This document shows positions 1-8,846 of a stretch of DNA of 64,000 nucleotides, piece by piece. Within the stretch, counting starts at the first letter, position 1; every line of letters begins with the position of its first letter. This DNA is from G963662675 sp963662675 (GTDB taxonomy: Bacteria > Bacteroidota > Bacteroidia > Bacteroidales > Prolixibacteraceae). The stretch lies in contig CAXXHP010000001.1 in NCBI GenBank assembly GCA_963662675.2, positions 1 to 64,000 on the forward strand. Direction: 5' to 3'. A program made the position numbers and the translations under genes. The notes beneath the pieces are model-generated. The model saw only the letters and a list, made by a program, of their open reading frames with translations, searched no databases and was not told the DNA's origin.

Positions 1-1461
1 ATTCTAGCTTTGCGTTAGGCGGGACATGGAAACAATGAATTGAAACTAAAATGATTGATCAAATTCTAACACGAAAGAACCTGTTACAGGCCATGTACAA
101 AGTCCAGCGGAACCACGGTTCAGCAGGAGTCGACCGCATGCCCGTATGTAAACTGTCAGAACTCCTGTCTATTGACAAGGAAGAACTGACAGCCAAGGTT
201 CGTTCGGGAAAGTATTTGCCACAAGCCATTTTAGGAGTGGAAATTCTAAAAGGAAAAGGGAAAACAAGGTTACTCGGTATTCCCACCGTAACCGACCGCC
301 TGCTACAACAAGCGGTTTTACAAGTAATTACTGCACGCTTCGAGTTTGGGTTTTCAGACTCCAGTTTTGGGTTCCGTCCCAACAGGAGCGTTGGTCAGGC
401 AGTCCTAAAAGCACAGGCTTACATCAACCAAGGGTTTCAATACATTGTAGATATTGACCTAAAAACCTTTTTCGATGAAGTAGACCATTGCTATCTGCTG
501 CAACTGCTTTACCGCAAAATCAACTGCCGCGAAACCTTGCGCCTTATCCGCAAATGGCTGCGTTCCCCGATACAAATAAACGGGAAACTGGTCAAACGCA
601 GAAAGGGAGTTCCGCAGGGCAGCCCATTAAGTCCTTTACTGTCCAACATCGTATTGCACGAACTGGACAGGGAACTGGAAAGGCAAGGTTTGCGTTTTGT
701 CCGCTATGCCGACGATTTTAGCATTTACGTTAAAACGAAGACAACAGCCCGAAAGGTTGGCAACACCATTTTTAAGTTTCTTAAAAACAAGTTGAAACTA
801 ACGATCAATTGGGAGAAAAGCGGCATCCGCAGACCTGTACATTTCACCTGCTTAGGATTTGGCTTTGTGCCAACTTATAAGAAAGGCGAACGGGGCAAAT
901 ATCAACTGGTTGTATCCGAAAAGAGTTGGACGAGCTTGAAGCAAAAGCTAAAAGTCCTCACCCGAAAAACCACTCCCATGAGTTTTGATGAACGTATCGA
1001 AAAGTTGGGCGAGGTGCAGCGAGGATGGATTAATGCTTTCCGAATGGCAAGCATCCAAAACAAGCTGGCTGAACTGGATGGGTGGCTGCGGAACCGACTT
1101 CGCTATTGCATTTGGCACCACTGGAAAAAGCCTGAGCGAAAAAGGAAGAACCTGATTCGTTTGGGCGTTGAACAGGGTCAAGCCTATGCATGGAGTCGTT
1201 CCAGAATGGGTGGATGGGCAATTGCACAAAGCCCAATTCTGGGTACTACCATTACGGTTGATAGATTGAAATTGCGTGGTTACGTTTCTTTACTGGAACT
1301 CTACAATCAAGTAAAACCAAGTACGGTTTTGTTTCCTATGACTTAACGAACCGCCGTATATGTTCCTGAGTAAAGCGAAAGGAAGGAGCATAGCTCGCGT
1401 ACGTATGGTGGTGTGAAAGCCTCTCCCTGCTAGTATTTGCTAGCGGGGCGGGCTATTCGAT
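1..1461 (+). mobile_element. Group II intron, 3' part (5' end outside the window)
   Basis: The element carries the maturase gene at 51-1346. Directly after it comes a structured tail: a domain V-like helix whose outer strands pair between about 1352-1360 and 1411-1420, then a domain VI-like hairpin at 1427-1448 and the terminal tract CTATTCGAT, typical of group II 3' ends, at about 1453-1461. Only 50 bases precede the ORF, so domains I-III must lie upstream of the window. The middle of the domain V region is longer than the canonical 34 nt, so the fold needs checking. The 3' end lies about 165 bases from the stop of the oppositely oriented helicase gene. Confidence 0.8.
51..1346 (+). CDS. ltrA: Group II intron reverse transcriptase/maturase (LtrA-like)
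   Basis: A 431-residue intron-encoded protein. An N-terminal RT domain shows FRPNRS near residue 107, the GVPQGSPLSP block near 186 and the catalytic YADD at about 218-221. A maturase (group II intron X) domain follows over roughly 270-400, with the usual RGWINAF-type helix. No C-terminal HNH endonuclease is present, as in many Bacteroidota introns. The family splices its own intron RNA and copies it into DNA targets by retrohoming. The domain V/VI tail right after the stop shows this is an intron RT and not a stand-alone defence RT. The ORF looks intact and probably functional. Confidence 0.93.
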   Translation: MIDQILTRKNLLQAMYKVQRNHGSAGVDRMPVCKLSELLSIDKEELTAKVRSGKYLPQAILGVEILKGKGKTRLLGIPTVTDRLLQQAVLQVITARFEFGFSDSSFGFRPNRSVGQAVLKAQAYINQGFQYIVDIDLKTFFDEVDHCYLLQLLYRKINCRETLRLIRKWLRSPIQINGKLVKRRKGVPQGSPLSPLLSNIVLHELDRELERQGLRFVRYADDFSIYVKTKTTARKVGNTIFKFLKNKLKLTINWEKSGIRRPVHFTCLGFGFVPTYKKGERGKYQLVVSEKSWTSLKQKLKVLTRKTTPMSFDERIEKLGEVQRGWINAFRMASIQNKLAELDGWLRNRLRYCIWHHWKKPERKRKNLIRLGVEQGQAYAWSRSRMGGWAIAQSPILGTTITVDRLKLRGYVSLLELYNQVKPSTVLFPMT

Positions 1462-1512
1462 TACCAACTGGCCTTTATTATTTATTATCACTTTATCCAT
1501 CAATTTAGTAAT

Positions 1513-1611
1513 CTGTGTGCGTAGGAACAGACACACTCTTTGCCAAGTTTTGGTTTGAGTGGCGGCTCGTGCGACTTGGTAATGTGTGTGGCTGCGAAGG
1601 GCTGGCGTTAT
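1513..1611. repeat. Hairpin element A, 3' flank of the Gabija-like operon
   Basis: An imperfect inverted repeat: left arm 1532-1548 pairs with right arm 1574-1590 (ACTTGG plus a GTGTG-rich end) around a 25-nt loop containing TTGGT, GAGT, CGGCT and GTGCG. The loop matches that of element B (5650-5745) on the other side of the operon, in the same orientation, while the arms have unrelated sequences. Variable arms with conserved elements in direct orientation recall recombination sites such as attC, although the classical attC core triplets are not recognisable. Function is inferred only. Confidence 0.5.
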
Positions 1612-1626
1612 TGTCATCAGTATAAT

Positions 1627-3552
1627 TTAAATTAAGATGACATTTTTGCCACCAAACCATTCTGTTGCTTTTGCTATAACTTGTGGGCTTGGATCATGGT
1701 AAAAAACGGCTAAATTCTCTTTCGCCCGAGTGCAGCACACATAAAATATTTTTTGCGTCCTTATTAAAACACTTTCAGTACCCGAATTTAAAAAAAGGTT
1801 ACCAAAATTGTAGTTATTCCAACCTCCATTATCTAATATAACAAGGACATTATTAAACTCTGTCCCTTTTGTTTTGTGTTGAGTTGAAAATGGGGTCTTT
1901 CCCTCCAAATAATCATATAACTTTTGAAATTCACTGAATCGAACATCCTTAATCCTATTATACAAATATTCATTTCTTAACCTAAAATCCTCAAGTTTAT
2001 CATCTATAAGGCAAATACCTTTTTCATGTGCATCATTTATCGCTTCCTCAATTGTTTTATCTCCTACGCGAATAAGGCTCTCAATATTACTTTTCAATGT
2101 TCTCTTGTCTGCGATATTAATAATTCTGCTCCTATAGTCAGTGGCTCTTAAAAATTCATTGTATTGCCCTGTTTTATATAGCACAATGTTATTTTGAATC
2201 TTAAAGAGATGCTTTATTAAGTTATCTCTTTTTGACCCCTTTTTGTTTTCATCTTCTTCATCTTGTTTTTTATCATCTAATAGTTGGTCTTTATTAATAT
2301 AAATTTTAGAGAAAACTGCATAGTTATAATTTAATGCTGCCTTATAAAGGTCTGAATTATTATCTATAAATGTTTGCATAGAAGCTGTAGGCTTGACAGC
2401 ATTTAACTCCCTACCTGATTTCCCATCAGATAATAAGGACACAACTTCACCAAATGTGTGTTCAGTAAAATTGGTGGTTATGGCATTGCTCTTAATATAT
2501 TTTTTAATTCGATCTCTATAACTCAAAATCAAGTCTTTATCGTAAATATCCATCAGTAACCGAAATCCAGCTTTATCTGCGATAAGATTATGTGTTAGGT
2601 TTAACTCTTTTGTTCCTTCTGCATTGTAAAAGTCCCAACCTTGATTTTCAGTTAAATATAACTTAACGGATGAAATATCACCAATAGGCGAATGTATAAA
2701 TAGAATATTCCCTTCCTTAATCTGACCTGCAACCATATTGGGTGCACTTACGTCAATTGATGGTTCCTGCACTATACCATCAGTTCTGAGTCTGTTGGCC
2801 AGATCAATTACTTTTTTAGGACTTCGTCTGTTTTGTGTTTTCCTTACTTCTTTGACTTTATCAGCTTCATCTCCTTTATATTCATCAAGATTACCAATCC
2901 CATCATCATAAATAGATTGCATGGCATCTCCGAAAAAACCAATAATGTTATTCTTATCGCTTTTTTTAAAGTGATTAAGGAAAATATCTACTACCAGTTT
3001 GTTTGTGTCCTGATACTCATCAATGTATATGTACGGATATTTGTCTTTTACAATAGTGCTAAGCTTTGGATAGATTTCGAAGAGACAATTAGCAATTATC
3101 AATAACTCATCATGAGAAATTATACCATCTTTTAGTTTTAAATACTCTTTGTACTGAATACCTTTTTCAAGGCCATCAAAATAATTGGTGGGTATTGGTT
3201 TTTCTTCATCAATTGAAATTTTTGCTTCATCATCATTCGCTAATTTAATAATGGCTAATTTTAGTTCCTTTTGAAAGTGTTTAATATTATCCCATAAAAA
3301 ATCGTGAATTGTTGATACATTTAAGTTACTATGATTCACTCGTTCTTCAATTTCCTTTACAGCAGCGTTTGTATAAGTCATACAAGCAACTTTAGAGGTC
3401 GGATTTTCGGCAATAGTTTGACGGATGACCTGAACCAATGAATAGGTTTTACCGCTACCAGCACCACCGCTCAACAAAAAGTTGCGCTTGTTATCAATAC
3501 ATTGGAATAATTCCTGCACCTCTGGTTCTAATATCAATCTTTCTTCAACCAT
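1627..3552 (-). CDS. gajB: UvrD/Rep-family superfamily 1 helicase, GajB-like
   Basis: A 641-residue SF1 helicase with all diagnostic motifs: Walker A GGAGSGKT (about 29-36), motif Ia TYTNAA, motif II DEYQD (about 177), motif III GDAMQS, motif V in HKTKGTEF (about 560) and motif VI CCTRAKEN (about 609). It overlaps the upstream OLD-family nuclease gene by 19 nt, so the two are translationally coupled. An OLD nuclease directly followed by a UvrD-like helicase is the Gabija layout (GajA-GajB), in which GajB acts with the nuclease complex against phage DNA. It is longer than the roughly 500-residue Bacillus GajB; an acidic/lysine-rich linker near 425-440 accounts for part of this. Assignment as GajB rests on motifs and context. 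Confidence 0.82.
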   Translation of the reverse strand: MVEERLILEPEVQELFQCIDNKRNFLLSGGAGSGKTYSLVQVIRQTIAENPTSKVACMTYTNAAVKEIEERVNHSNLNVSTIHDFLWDNIKHFQKELKLAIIKLANDDEAKISIDEEKPIPTNYFDGLEKGIQYKEYLKLKDGIISHDELLIIANCLFEIYPKLSTIVKDKYPYIYIDEYQDTNKLVVDIFLNHFKKSDKNNIIGFFGDAMQSIYDDGIGNLDEYKGDEADKVKEVRKTQNRRSPKKVIDLANRLRTDGIVQEPSIDVSAPNMVAGQIKEGNILFIHSPIGDISSVKLYLTENQGWDFYNAEGTKELNLTHNLIADKAGFRLLMDIYDKDLILSYRDRIKKYIKSNAITTNFTEHTFGEVVSLLSDGKSGRELNAVKPTASMQTFIDNNSDLYKAALNYNYAVFSKIYINKDQLLDDKKQDEEDENKKGSKRDNLIKHLFKIQNNIVLYKTGQYNEFLRATDYRSRIINIADKRTLKSNIESLIRVGDKTIEEAINDAHEKGICLIDDKLEDFRLRNEYLYNRIKDVRFSEFQKLYDYLEGKTPFSTQHKTKGTEFNNVLVILDNGGWNNYNFGNLFLNSGTESVLIRTQKIFYVCCTRAKENLAVFYHDPSPQVIAKATEWFGGKNVILI

Positions 3553-5624
3553 AGTAAACCTTCTTTAATATATGCGGGAATTACCCAATTACTGAAATCG
3601 TTATTACTGTGGTATAGAATATCTAATGCAAAATGAGTTTTCTTCTTTATACAATTTTCTGCTAGTTCATACGGACCAGTCCCATTCTCAAAATAAGCTT
3701 TATTTTTTAGCCCTCTGAAACTGTCTTTATAATCGTTTATATAATCGCTGTTTATATTAATAAATGCATCTTCAAAACTCCTTGCATTATAACCATTTTC
3801 TTCAGTCTGATAAACAACACTGAGTTTTCCATTAGCCTGATTTGTCCATACTCCGCCAACTTTATTGAATATTTTATTTTCAAGATTAAATCCTTTCAGA
3901 TTAACCAACGAAGGATTGTTAAAAAATGATTTAATTGCTTCATTAGAATATCTAACACCGGATGAAACTTTACATTTTTCTCCTTCAGCATCAACAGAAT
4001 CAAGATCTGTGATGATTAGAGATTTAATCCCTAAAAAGTCAATGAATCTTTCAAATATTTGTGAATACGCCCCAACCTCCATGATTGATATATTTTGAGA
4101 AAGCAACGGCAAGTATGTATCCAGTTCTCCTTTGGCTAAATATTTCAATTCTTCTTCAATATCGATCTTTCTCATTATAGTCGGAACAAGGATTCGCTCC
4201 GTATCTCCTTCAATCAAAACGGCCTTATCTGCAAAAAATATTTCAGCACGACTAATTGTCAAATACTGTTTCAAGAAATGATACTGATTTGTTTCAGCAT
4301 CGTATTCATCTTTAAGGTCTTTAAGATTTTTTGCTATTACACCACGTCCATTTTCTCGTTTTAAATATTTAATATCATCAAAATCACTATCAGCTACAAG
4401 ACATGCTGAATGAGTACTAATAATGTATTGTAAGTCTCTTTTTTCTCCATCGTTCCGTTTTATTCCTTCACCTAGAAGTTTTTTTATGTTCTTAATAAAA
4501 ACATATTGCATCTGAGGATGAGTGTGAGCTTCTGGTTCTTCTATGATGAGTAAGTTAATATCGGCAGGCTTTTTATCTTTTTCCCTTTTAAACTCATGGA
4601 CTAAAATTTCAATTTCAAAAATCATGCTAATAAGGTTCATATATCCCAATCCGTTATAATGCTCGGGTAAATGATTATCAGTATCATGTTTGTAAACAAC
4701 TGTTGTATTACCTTCAAGCAGTTCTCTATGTTGTAACGTAGATATTATTTCTATCTCAGATTCGTTAATCTTAACACCACCGAAATCCTTGACTTTTTTT
4801 ACAATACCATCAAAAAGAGTTTTATAAATTCCGCTTAAATGAGTATCCGTTTCACTTAGTTTATCCTTGAAATCTTCAACAGCTTTATTTTGTTCATCGC
4901 TTGTCTCAGTACGTTTGTATATTCTTGATGTTTGAATTGAAAGAGTTTTGTCTATTTCTTTGTTGGCAACATCTCTTTTAGCACTGATGTATTTAAAATT
5001 GATTATATCAGCTATACTAATTTTCTCATTATCCAGATCAATGGATTTATCTTCACTTGCCTTCTTAGAGTCAATATCGTATGTAAGTGAACGCTTCTTT
5101 ATTTTGAAATAATCAGATTGATATAAACGCAAGAAATCATATACATTTCTAACCGTATAATTCGGATTTTCTAGTTTTTTATTTTTTTCTTTAAATTCAA
5201 ATTCCCTGTAATCTTTTCTTAATCTAGAATACCCCGTAAAGTCTATCGTATATTCAAAACCAAGGACTACGACATTATTCTCTGGGTCTAAGTCCATCAT
5301 TACACGGCTAATATTTGATAAGTTATCCGTCTCACTATATTTAATAAAAAGTCTGAGCCTAATACCTAATCGAATATATTCTTCTTCTGATATATTTCCC
5401 TCTGATACAATTATAGATTTGAGTTCATTTTTAAAATCAATATTGAAATCGTCGAAGGAAAACTTGTTCCGATCTGATTGATTTAAAAACTTTTCAAGAA
5501 TTGTCAAAATAGAGGTCTTACCAGTATTGTTTTTGCCTATTACAAGAGAAAGCACCTGTTCTAAGTCAATTGAGAAATCCTTTAACAACCGAAAATTTTC
5601 TATTTGAATTTTAAATATTTTCAT
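3534..5624 (-). CDS. gajA: OLD-family ATP-dependent endonuclease, GajA-like
   Basis: A 696-residue protein with an SMC-like ATPase head: Walker A GKNNTGKT (about 30-37), Walker B region LLIIEEPEAHTHPQ (near 364) and a D-loop/H-loop region ending ISTHS. A TOPRIM nuclease domain follows, with the invariant Glu in VLIEGDTERIL (near 473) and the DxD-like ITDLDSVD (near 540). Class 2 OLD nucleases next to UvrD-like helicases form the Gabija defence system; Bacillus GajA is a DNA-nicking TOPRIM nuclease regulated by nucleotides. It is first in a two-gene operon. Gene and flanks are AT-rich, and hairpin elements B and C lie upstream, suggesting horizontal acquisition. Confidence 0.85.
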   Translation of the reverse strand: MKIFKIQIENFRLLKDFSIDLEQVLSLVIGKNNTGKTSILTILEKFLNQSDRNKFSFDDFNIDFKNELKSIIVSEGNISEEEYIRLGIRLRLFIKYSETDNLSNISRVMMDLDPENNVVVLGFEYTIDFTGYSRLRKDYREFEFKEKNKKLENPNYTVRNVYDFLRLYQSDYFKIKKRSLTYDIDSKKASEDKSIDLDNEKISIADIINFKYISAKRDVANKEIDKTLSIQTSRIYKRTETSDEQNKAVEDFKDKLSETDTHLSGIYKTLFDGIVKKVKDFGGVKINESEIEIISTLQHRELLEGNTTVVYKHDTDNHLPEHYNGLGYMNLISMIFEIEILVHEFKREKDKKPADINLLIIEEPEAHTHPQMQYVFIKNIKKLLGEGIKRNDGEKRDLQYIISTHSACLVADSDFDDIKYLKRENGRGVIAKNLKDLKDEYDAETNQYHFLKQYLTISRAEIFFADKAVLIEGDTERILVPTIMRKIDIEEELKYLAKGELDTYLPLLSQNISIMEVGAYSQIFERFIDFLGIKSLIITDLDSVDAEGEKCKVSSGVRYSNEAIKSFFNNPSLVNLKGFNLENKIFNKVGGVWTNQANGKLSVVYQTEENGYNARSFEDAFININSDYINDYKDSFRGLKNKAYFENGTGPYELAENCIKKKTHFALDILYHSNNDFSNWVIPAYIKEGLLWLKKD

Positions 5625-5649
5625 TTTTAGTCAGTGATTAATTTTTAGC

Positions 5650-5745
5650 TAGTGGGTAGGCTAGAAAACAGCTCTTTTGTAAACATTGGTCGTGAGTCGG
5701 CTTGTGTGGTTTACAAATGTGCTGTTTTGTGCGTTGGCTTTTCAT
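5650..5745. repeat. Hairpin element B, 5' flank of the Gabija-like operon
   Basis: Left arm 5667-5684 pairs with right arm 5709-5726 (GTTTACAAA plus GCTGTT) with two or three mismatches. The 24-nt loop carries TTGGT, GAGT, CGGCT and GTGTG in the same order as element A. Both elements also have a GTAGG-type motif shortly before the left arm. Together A and B bracket gajAB in direct orientation, as expected of a gene cassette, although their function is unproven. Confidence 0.5.
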
Positions 5746-5800
5746 CTTGTCTTTTTAGTATTTAGGCAGCAAACAATCTGCTGTTTGTTGGCTTGTTGGT

Positions 5801-5873
5801 AACTAGTTTATATGTGCACTAAAAGTGACACTTATTTCCTCTGGGGGTGTGTATTGTGCACTTTTGGTGTTAT
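5801..5873. repeat. Element C, upstream of gajA
   Basis: It begins AACTAGTTTATA, then CACTAAA, then a TCC...GGGGGTGTGT block. The same order of motifs occurs at 43795-43850 just upstream of the DUF262 gene (element D). A second inverted repeat here pairs ACTAAAAGTG with CACTTTTGGT about 40 nt apart. It could be a mobile-element end, a recombination site or a promoter-proximal element. Confidence 0.45.
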
Positions 5874-6012
5874 TTATATTTTTCAATAAAGCATCATTTT
5901 TATGTCGTTTGGTGATGCAAGTTATCAAAATACTTAGCAAGTTCATTATCACATAAGAGCTAATTTCTCAACATCTATTTAAGTGGAATGTGTTGGGGCA
6001 GGAATTGCTTTG

Positions 6013-6048
6013 GGTGATACAGATTGCTTCGCTTCGCTCGCAAAATCA
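6013..6048. repeat. Short dispersed repeat (GCGAGCAAAGCGAAGCAATC family)
   Basis: It contains CAGATTGCTTCGCTTCGCTC. The reverse complement recurs at 49481-49510 with one or two changes. Short repeats of this kind are widespread in bacterial intergenic DNA and behave like REP sequences. Confidence 0.55.
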
Positions 6049-6145
6049 CGGGTTGGATGATGGGGGAGGGATGAGGAACCCAGACCGGTTTTGCCCGAAA
6101 CTAAAAAGTTTAGGTATGTCAATTTGCAATAGTGTGAAACGAAAA

Positions 6146-6276
6146 GGGGCTGTCCAAAAAGGAAATAAATCATTGAAAAACGTCATCCCAAACTTGTTTC
6201 GGGATCTGTTTCTCTGTTGATTCAGATCCTGAAACAAGTTCAGGATGACTCGTATTTTTACTTTTTGGACAACTCC
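6146..6276. repeat. MITE-like foldback element, copy 1
   Basis: Imperfect terminal inverted repeats (GGGGCTGTCCAAAAAG at the left; its near complement CTTTTTGGACAACTCC at the right) enclose two facing copies of a GTCATCCTGAACTTGTTTCA-type sequence. An inverted copy lies at 51151-51255. There is no coding capacity. It may also act as a bidirectional terminator for the mutarotase gene. Confidence 0.6.
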
Positions 6277-6305
6277 ATTTATTCATTACAGAACAAGTTG
6301 CGGTA

Positions 6306-7211
6306 TTAAAACCGCGACTGAATACCTAATATCACGGAAGTCTCATGCGATTGCTGTGGGGAAAGCTTGATCACATCGTCAAGCGAATTAACAGCTTCAA
6401 CGCAAACAAAATTCAGATACCCATGATCAGGAACATCATTCATCTTCGTGCAATTTTCTTCTCCCGGATTCCAAACTACTGTCACTTTACTTCCTGATTT
6501 ACCGACTTCAATTTTACGTTTAAAAGCAAGGTCCTCGATTACGCATGTTGCTTCGGTATTAAAATAATACCGGTTTTCTTCTTGCTTGATTTCCAGCAAA
6601 TCTTCTTCCTGAGTGAAAACTTCAGGAGCAAAAGAGTGGCGATATTGTGTTCCCTTCAGTCCGTCGATGGCAATGTGCTCAATGTCGGAAACATTGAAAT
6701 ACGAATGTAGGGCACAGGTATATTCAAAATCATTTGTCGAAGTATTGGTAACTTTCAGGCTTGCCGTTAGGGTGCGGGCAACGGTGATTAACAGCTCGGC
6801 ACAAAAGTCGTGAGGCCAGTATGCTTTCGTTTCTTCGGATGAGCAAAGTTGCAAGCGAATGAAAGTTTCGCTGTTGGGCATGTTCTTCACCTCGGTAACG
6901 TCCCAGTTCATTAACCGTGCAAACCCGTGTTGCGGCTGTCCTTCTTCTTTGCTGGGGCCAAACCATGGAAAACAAAGTGGAATTCCACCCCGAATGGCTT
7001 TGCCAGCCTCGAATAAACTGTCAGGACTCATCCATAAAATATCCATTGAATTAACAGGAGCGAAACTCGTTACTTGGGCACCTTGCAGATATATTTCAGC
7101 GTCGGCATATTTGTTAGAAACAGTAATTGAAATGAGTCCTTCATCGTCTTCAAAAAAGCCTAATTCTCCTTCAATACTATATAATTCTTCAAGTTGGTCT
7201 AAGGTCTTCAT
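6306..7211 (-). CDS. D-hexose-6-phosphate mutarotase (YeaD-like aldose-1-epimerase family)
   Basis: A 301-residue galactose mutarotase-fold protein. Diagnostic segments are IRGGIPLCFPWFGP near residue 75, QHGFAR (first conserved His) near 96, ALHSYFNV (second conserved His) near 170, and the C-terminal DHGYLNFVCVE. The family interconverts alpha and beta anomers of hexose 6-phosphates in the cytoplasm. There is no signal peptide. It is the first core gene after the accessory segment and shares its direction with lipB, about 60 nt upstream, so co-transcription is possible. Confidence 0.85.
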   Translation of the reverse strand: MKTLDQLEELYSIEGELGFFEDDEGLISITVSNKYADAEIYLQGAQVTSFAPVNSMDILWMSPDSLFEAGKAIRGGIPLCFPWFGPSKEEGQPQHGFARLMNWDVTEVKNMPNSETFIRLQLCSSEETKAYWPHDFCAELLITVARTLTASLKVTNTSTNDFEYTCALHSYFNVSDIEHIAIDGLKGTQYRHSFAPEVFTQEEDLLEIKQEENRYYFNTEATCVIEDLAFKRKIEVGKSGSKVTVVWNPGEENCTKMNDVPDHGYLNFVCVEAVNSLDDVIKLSPQQSHETSVILGIQSRF

Positions 7212-7270
7212 TGCTCTGGCTTAAGATTTTTCTGGTTAATTTTTGAGGCGCTGCACACAAATGCCCAGCG

Positions 7271-7939
7271 TTAGTATATTGCGTTGAACTTGTCTTTTAT
7301 AACTTGCTTTACTTCCTCCATATCCATTTTCTTTCCTAGCTCTTTCTCTAAGGATGTTACGCCATAAGTGAGAAACCCACATGGGTTAATGTAACTAAAA
7401 TAGCGCAAGTCGGTGTTTACGTTGAGGGCAAAGCCATGCATGGACACATAACGACTCACGCGTACGCCCATGGCACAAATTTTACGAGCTTTAGCCGGAA
7501 TATCACTATCGAGCCAAACGCCTGTTGCGCCTTCTTTACGTCCTCCGGTTAGTCCATAATGGGCGAGTGTGGCAATGATGGCATCCTCCATTTTTTCGAT
7601 GTACTCGCGCACCCCGATTTTATAATATTCCAGATCAATTATTGGATAACCAACCAATTGACCGGGACCGTGATAGGTGATATCGCCACCTCGGTTTATT
7701 TTGTAAAAAGTGGCATCAATTTTTTTCAGAAAATCACCTTGTATGAGCAGATTGTGTTCATCGCCACTTTTCCCTAGGGTGTAAACATGAGGATGCTCAA
7801 CGAGTAAAAAGCGGTTTAAACTACTGGGTGCATTTTTTTCTTTCTTATCAGTTTGTACGCTTTTTAGAATTTCTTCCTGATAGTCCCAGCACTCTTTATA
7901 ATCTTTTAGTCCAACGTCTTCGTAATCAAAATTTGCCAT
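7271..7939 (-). CDS. lipB: Octanoyl-[ACP]:protein N-octanoyltransferase LipB
   Basis: A 222-residue protein of normal family length. The signature RGGDITYHGPGQLVGYPIIDL region (about 83-103), the GATGVW motif and SMHGFALNV are present, together with the active-site Cys in INPCGF. LipB moves octanoate from acyl carrier protein to lipoyl domains of pyruvate and 2-oxoglutarate dehydrogenases and the glycine cleavage H protein. It lies 43 nt downstream of lipA in the same direction, so the two steps of lipoate synthesis are probably co-expressed. Confidence 0.95.
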   Translation of the reverse strand: MANFDYEDVGLKDYKECWDYQEEILKSVQTDKKEKNAPSSLNRFLLVEHPHVYTLGKSGDEHNLLIQGDFLKKIDATFYKINRGGDITYHGPGQLVGYPIIDLEYYKIGVREYIEKMEDAIIATLAHYGLTGGRKEGATGVWLDSDIPAKARKICAMGVRVSRYVSMHGFALNVNTDLRYFSYINPCGFLTYGVTSLEKELGKKMDMEEVKQVIKDKFNAIY

Positions 7940-7982
7940 AGCTTATTTTATTCTAAATTTCAATCTTTCACCCTCTAAACAC

Positions 7983-8846
7983 TTATGCTTCCGCGTGCAT
8001 TTCTGCGCGGTAGGATGAGCGCACGAGGGGGCTGCTTTCAACAAAAGCAAAACCCTTTTCAAGTGCAATTGTTCGGTATTTCTCAAATTGCCCGGGTTCA
8101 ATATATTTTTCTACAGGAATGTGTGAAATTGTAGGAGCCAGATATTGCCCAATGGTCATTACTTTGCATCCGGCATTCAATAGGTCATCCATTGTTTGAA
8201 TGACTTCTTCTTCCGTTTCGCCTAGGCCTAGCATTATGCCTGATTTTGCAATAAGCCCTGTCTTGGCGATGGTTGAAATCACATTTAGACTTCGCTGATA
8301 TTTGGCGGCACTGCGAATCTCGGGAGAAAGCCTTTCTATGGTCTCCAGATTGTGCGAAATGACTTCCGGTTTTGCTTCTGCTACTTGCAGAATCAATTCT
8401 TCTCTACCCTGAAAGTCAGGAATCAGAACTTCCAGCTTTGTGTTCGGGTTAATCTTTTTTACTTCGCGAATGGTTTCTGCCCATGCATTAGCTCCCAAAT
8501 CGGGTAAGTCATCTCGATCAACCGAGGTGATAACTGCATGTTTAAGTTGCATTAAATGAACAGATTCGGCCACCCGTTTAGGTTCTTCCGGATCGATGGG
8601 CAGAGGTTTGCCTGTTTTTACACCACAGAACTTACAATTTCGGGTACAAATATCACCTAAAATCATGAAAGTGGCTGTGCCTCGGTTCCAGCATTCGCCA
8701 ATATTTGGGCAGTTGCCACTTGTGCAAATGGTGTGCAACCCATGCTGATTAACCAGATTTTTAACTTTGGAATAGCTTTCTCCTTTGGGCATCTTCATTT
8801 TCATCCAACGCGGTAGCCGTGGTCGTGACTGTGACTCTTCACTCAT
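7983..8846 (-). CDS. lipA: Lipoyl synthase LipA (radical SAM)
   Basis: About 287 residues from the chosen start MSEESQ; the frame is open 72 nt further, but that extension lacks family similarity. It shows the auxiliary 4Fe-4S cysteines in CTSGNCPNIGEC, the radical SAM CTRNCKFC motif (CxxxCxxC) and the C-terminal RSSYRAE with the conserved serine ligand. It inserts sulfur at C6 and C8 of protein-bound octanoyl groups. It forms an operon with lipB. Confidence 0.95.
   Translation of the reverse strand: MSEESQSRPRLPRWMKMKMPKGESYSKVKNLVNQHGLHTICTSGNCPNIGECWNRGTATFMILGDICTRNCKFCGVKTGKPLPIDPEEPKRVAESVHLMQLKHAVITSVDRDDLPDLGANAWAETIREVKKINPNTKLEVLIPDFQGREELILQVAEAKPEVISHNLETIERLSPEIRSAAKYQRSLNVISTIAKTGLIAKSGIMLGLGETEEEVIQTMDDLLNAGCKVMTIGQYLAPTISHIPVEKYIEPGQFEKYRTIALEKGFAFVESSPLVRSSYRAEMHAEA

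Larger units (their letters stand above)
5625..6305. other. Non-coding junction between the defence operon and core genes
   Basis: No convincing gene is present. From left to right it holds hairpin element B (5650-5745), element C (5801-5873), an AT-rich stretch, a repeat of the family CAGATTGCTTCGCTTCGCTC (6013-6048) and a roughly 130-bp foldback element (6146-6276). The short ORFs across 5979-6237 are frames through these repeats and are not annotated. Confidence 0.7.

Noticed and set aside
51..1346. The reverse transcriptase as a stand-alone defence RT (UG/DRT or retron type) next to Gabija.
   Set aside because: It has a maturase domain and is directly followed by a domain V/VI-like intron tail, so it is an intron RT.
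1513..5745. Elements A and B as classical integron attC sites.
   Set aside because: The conserved attC outer core motifs are not recognisable, and no integron integrase is in the window; only a looser cassette-like resemblance is claimed.
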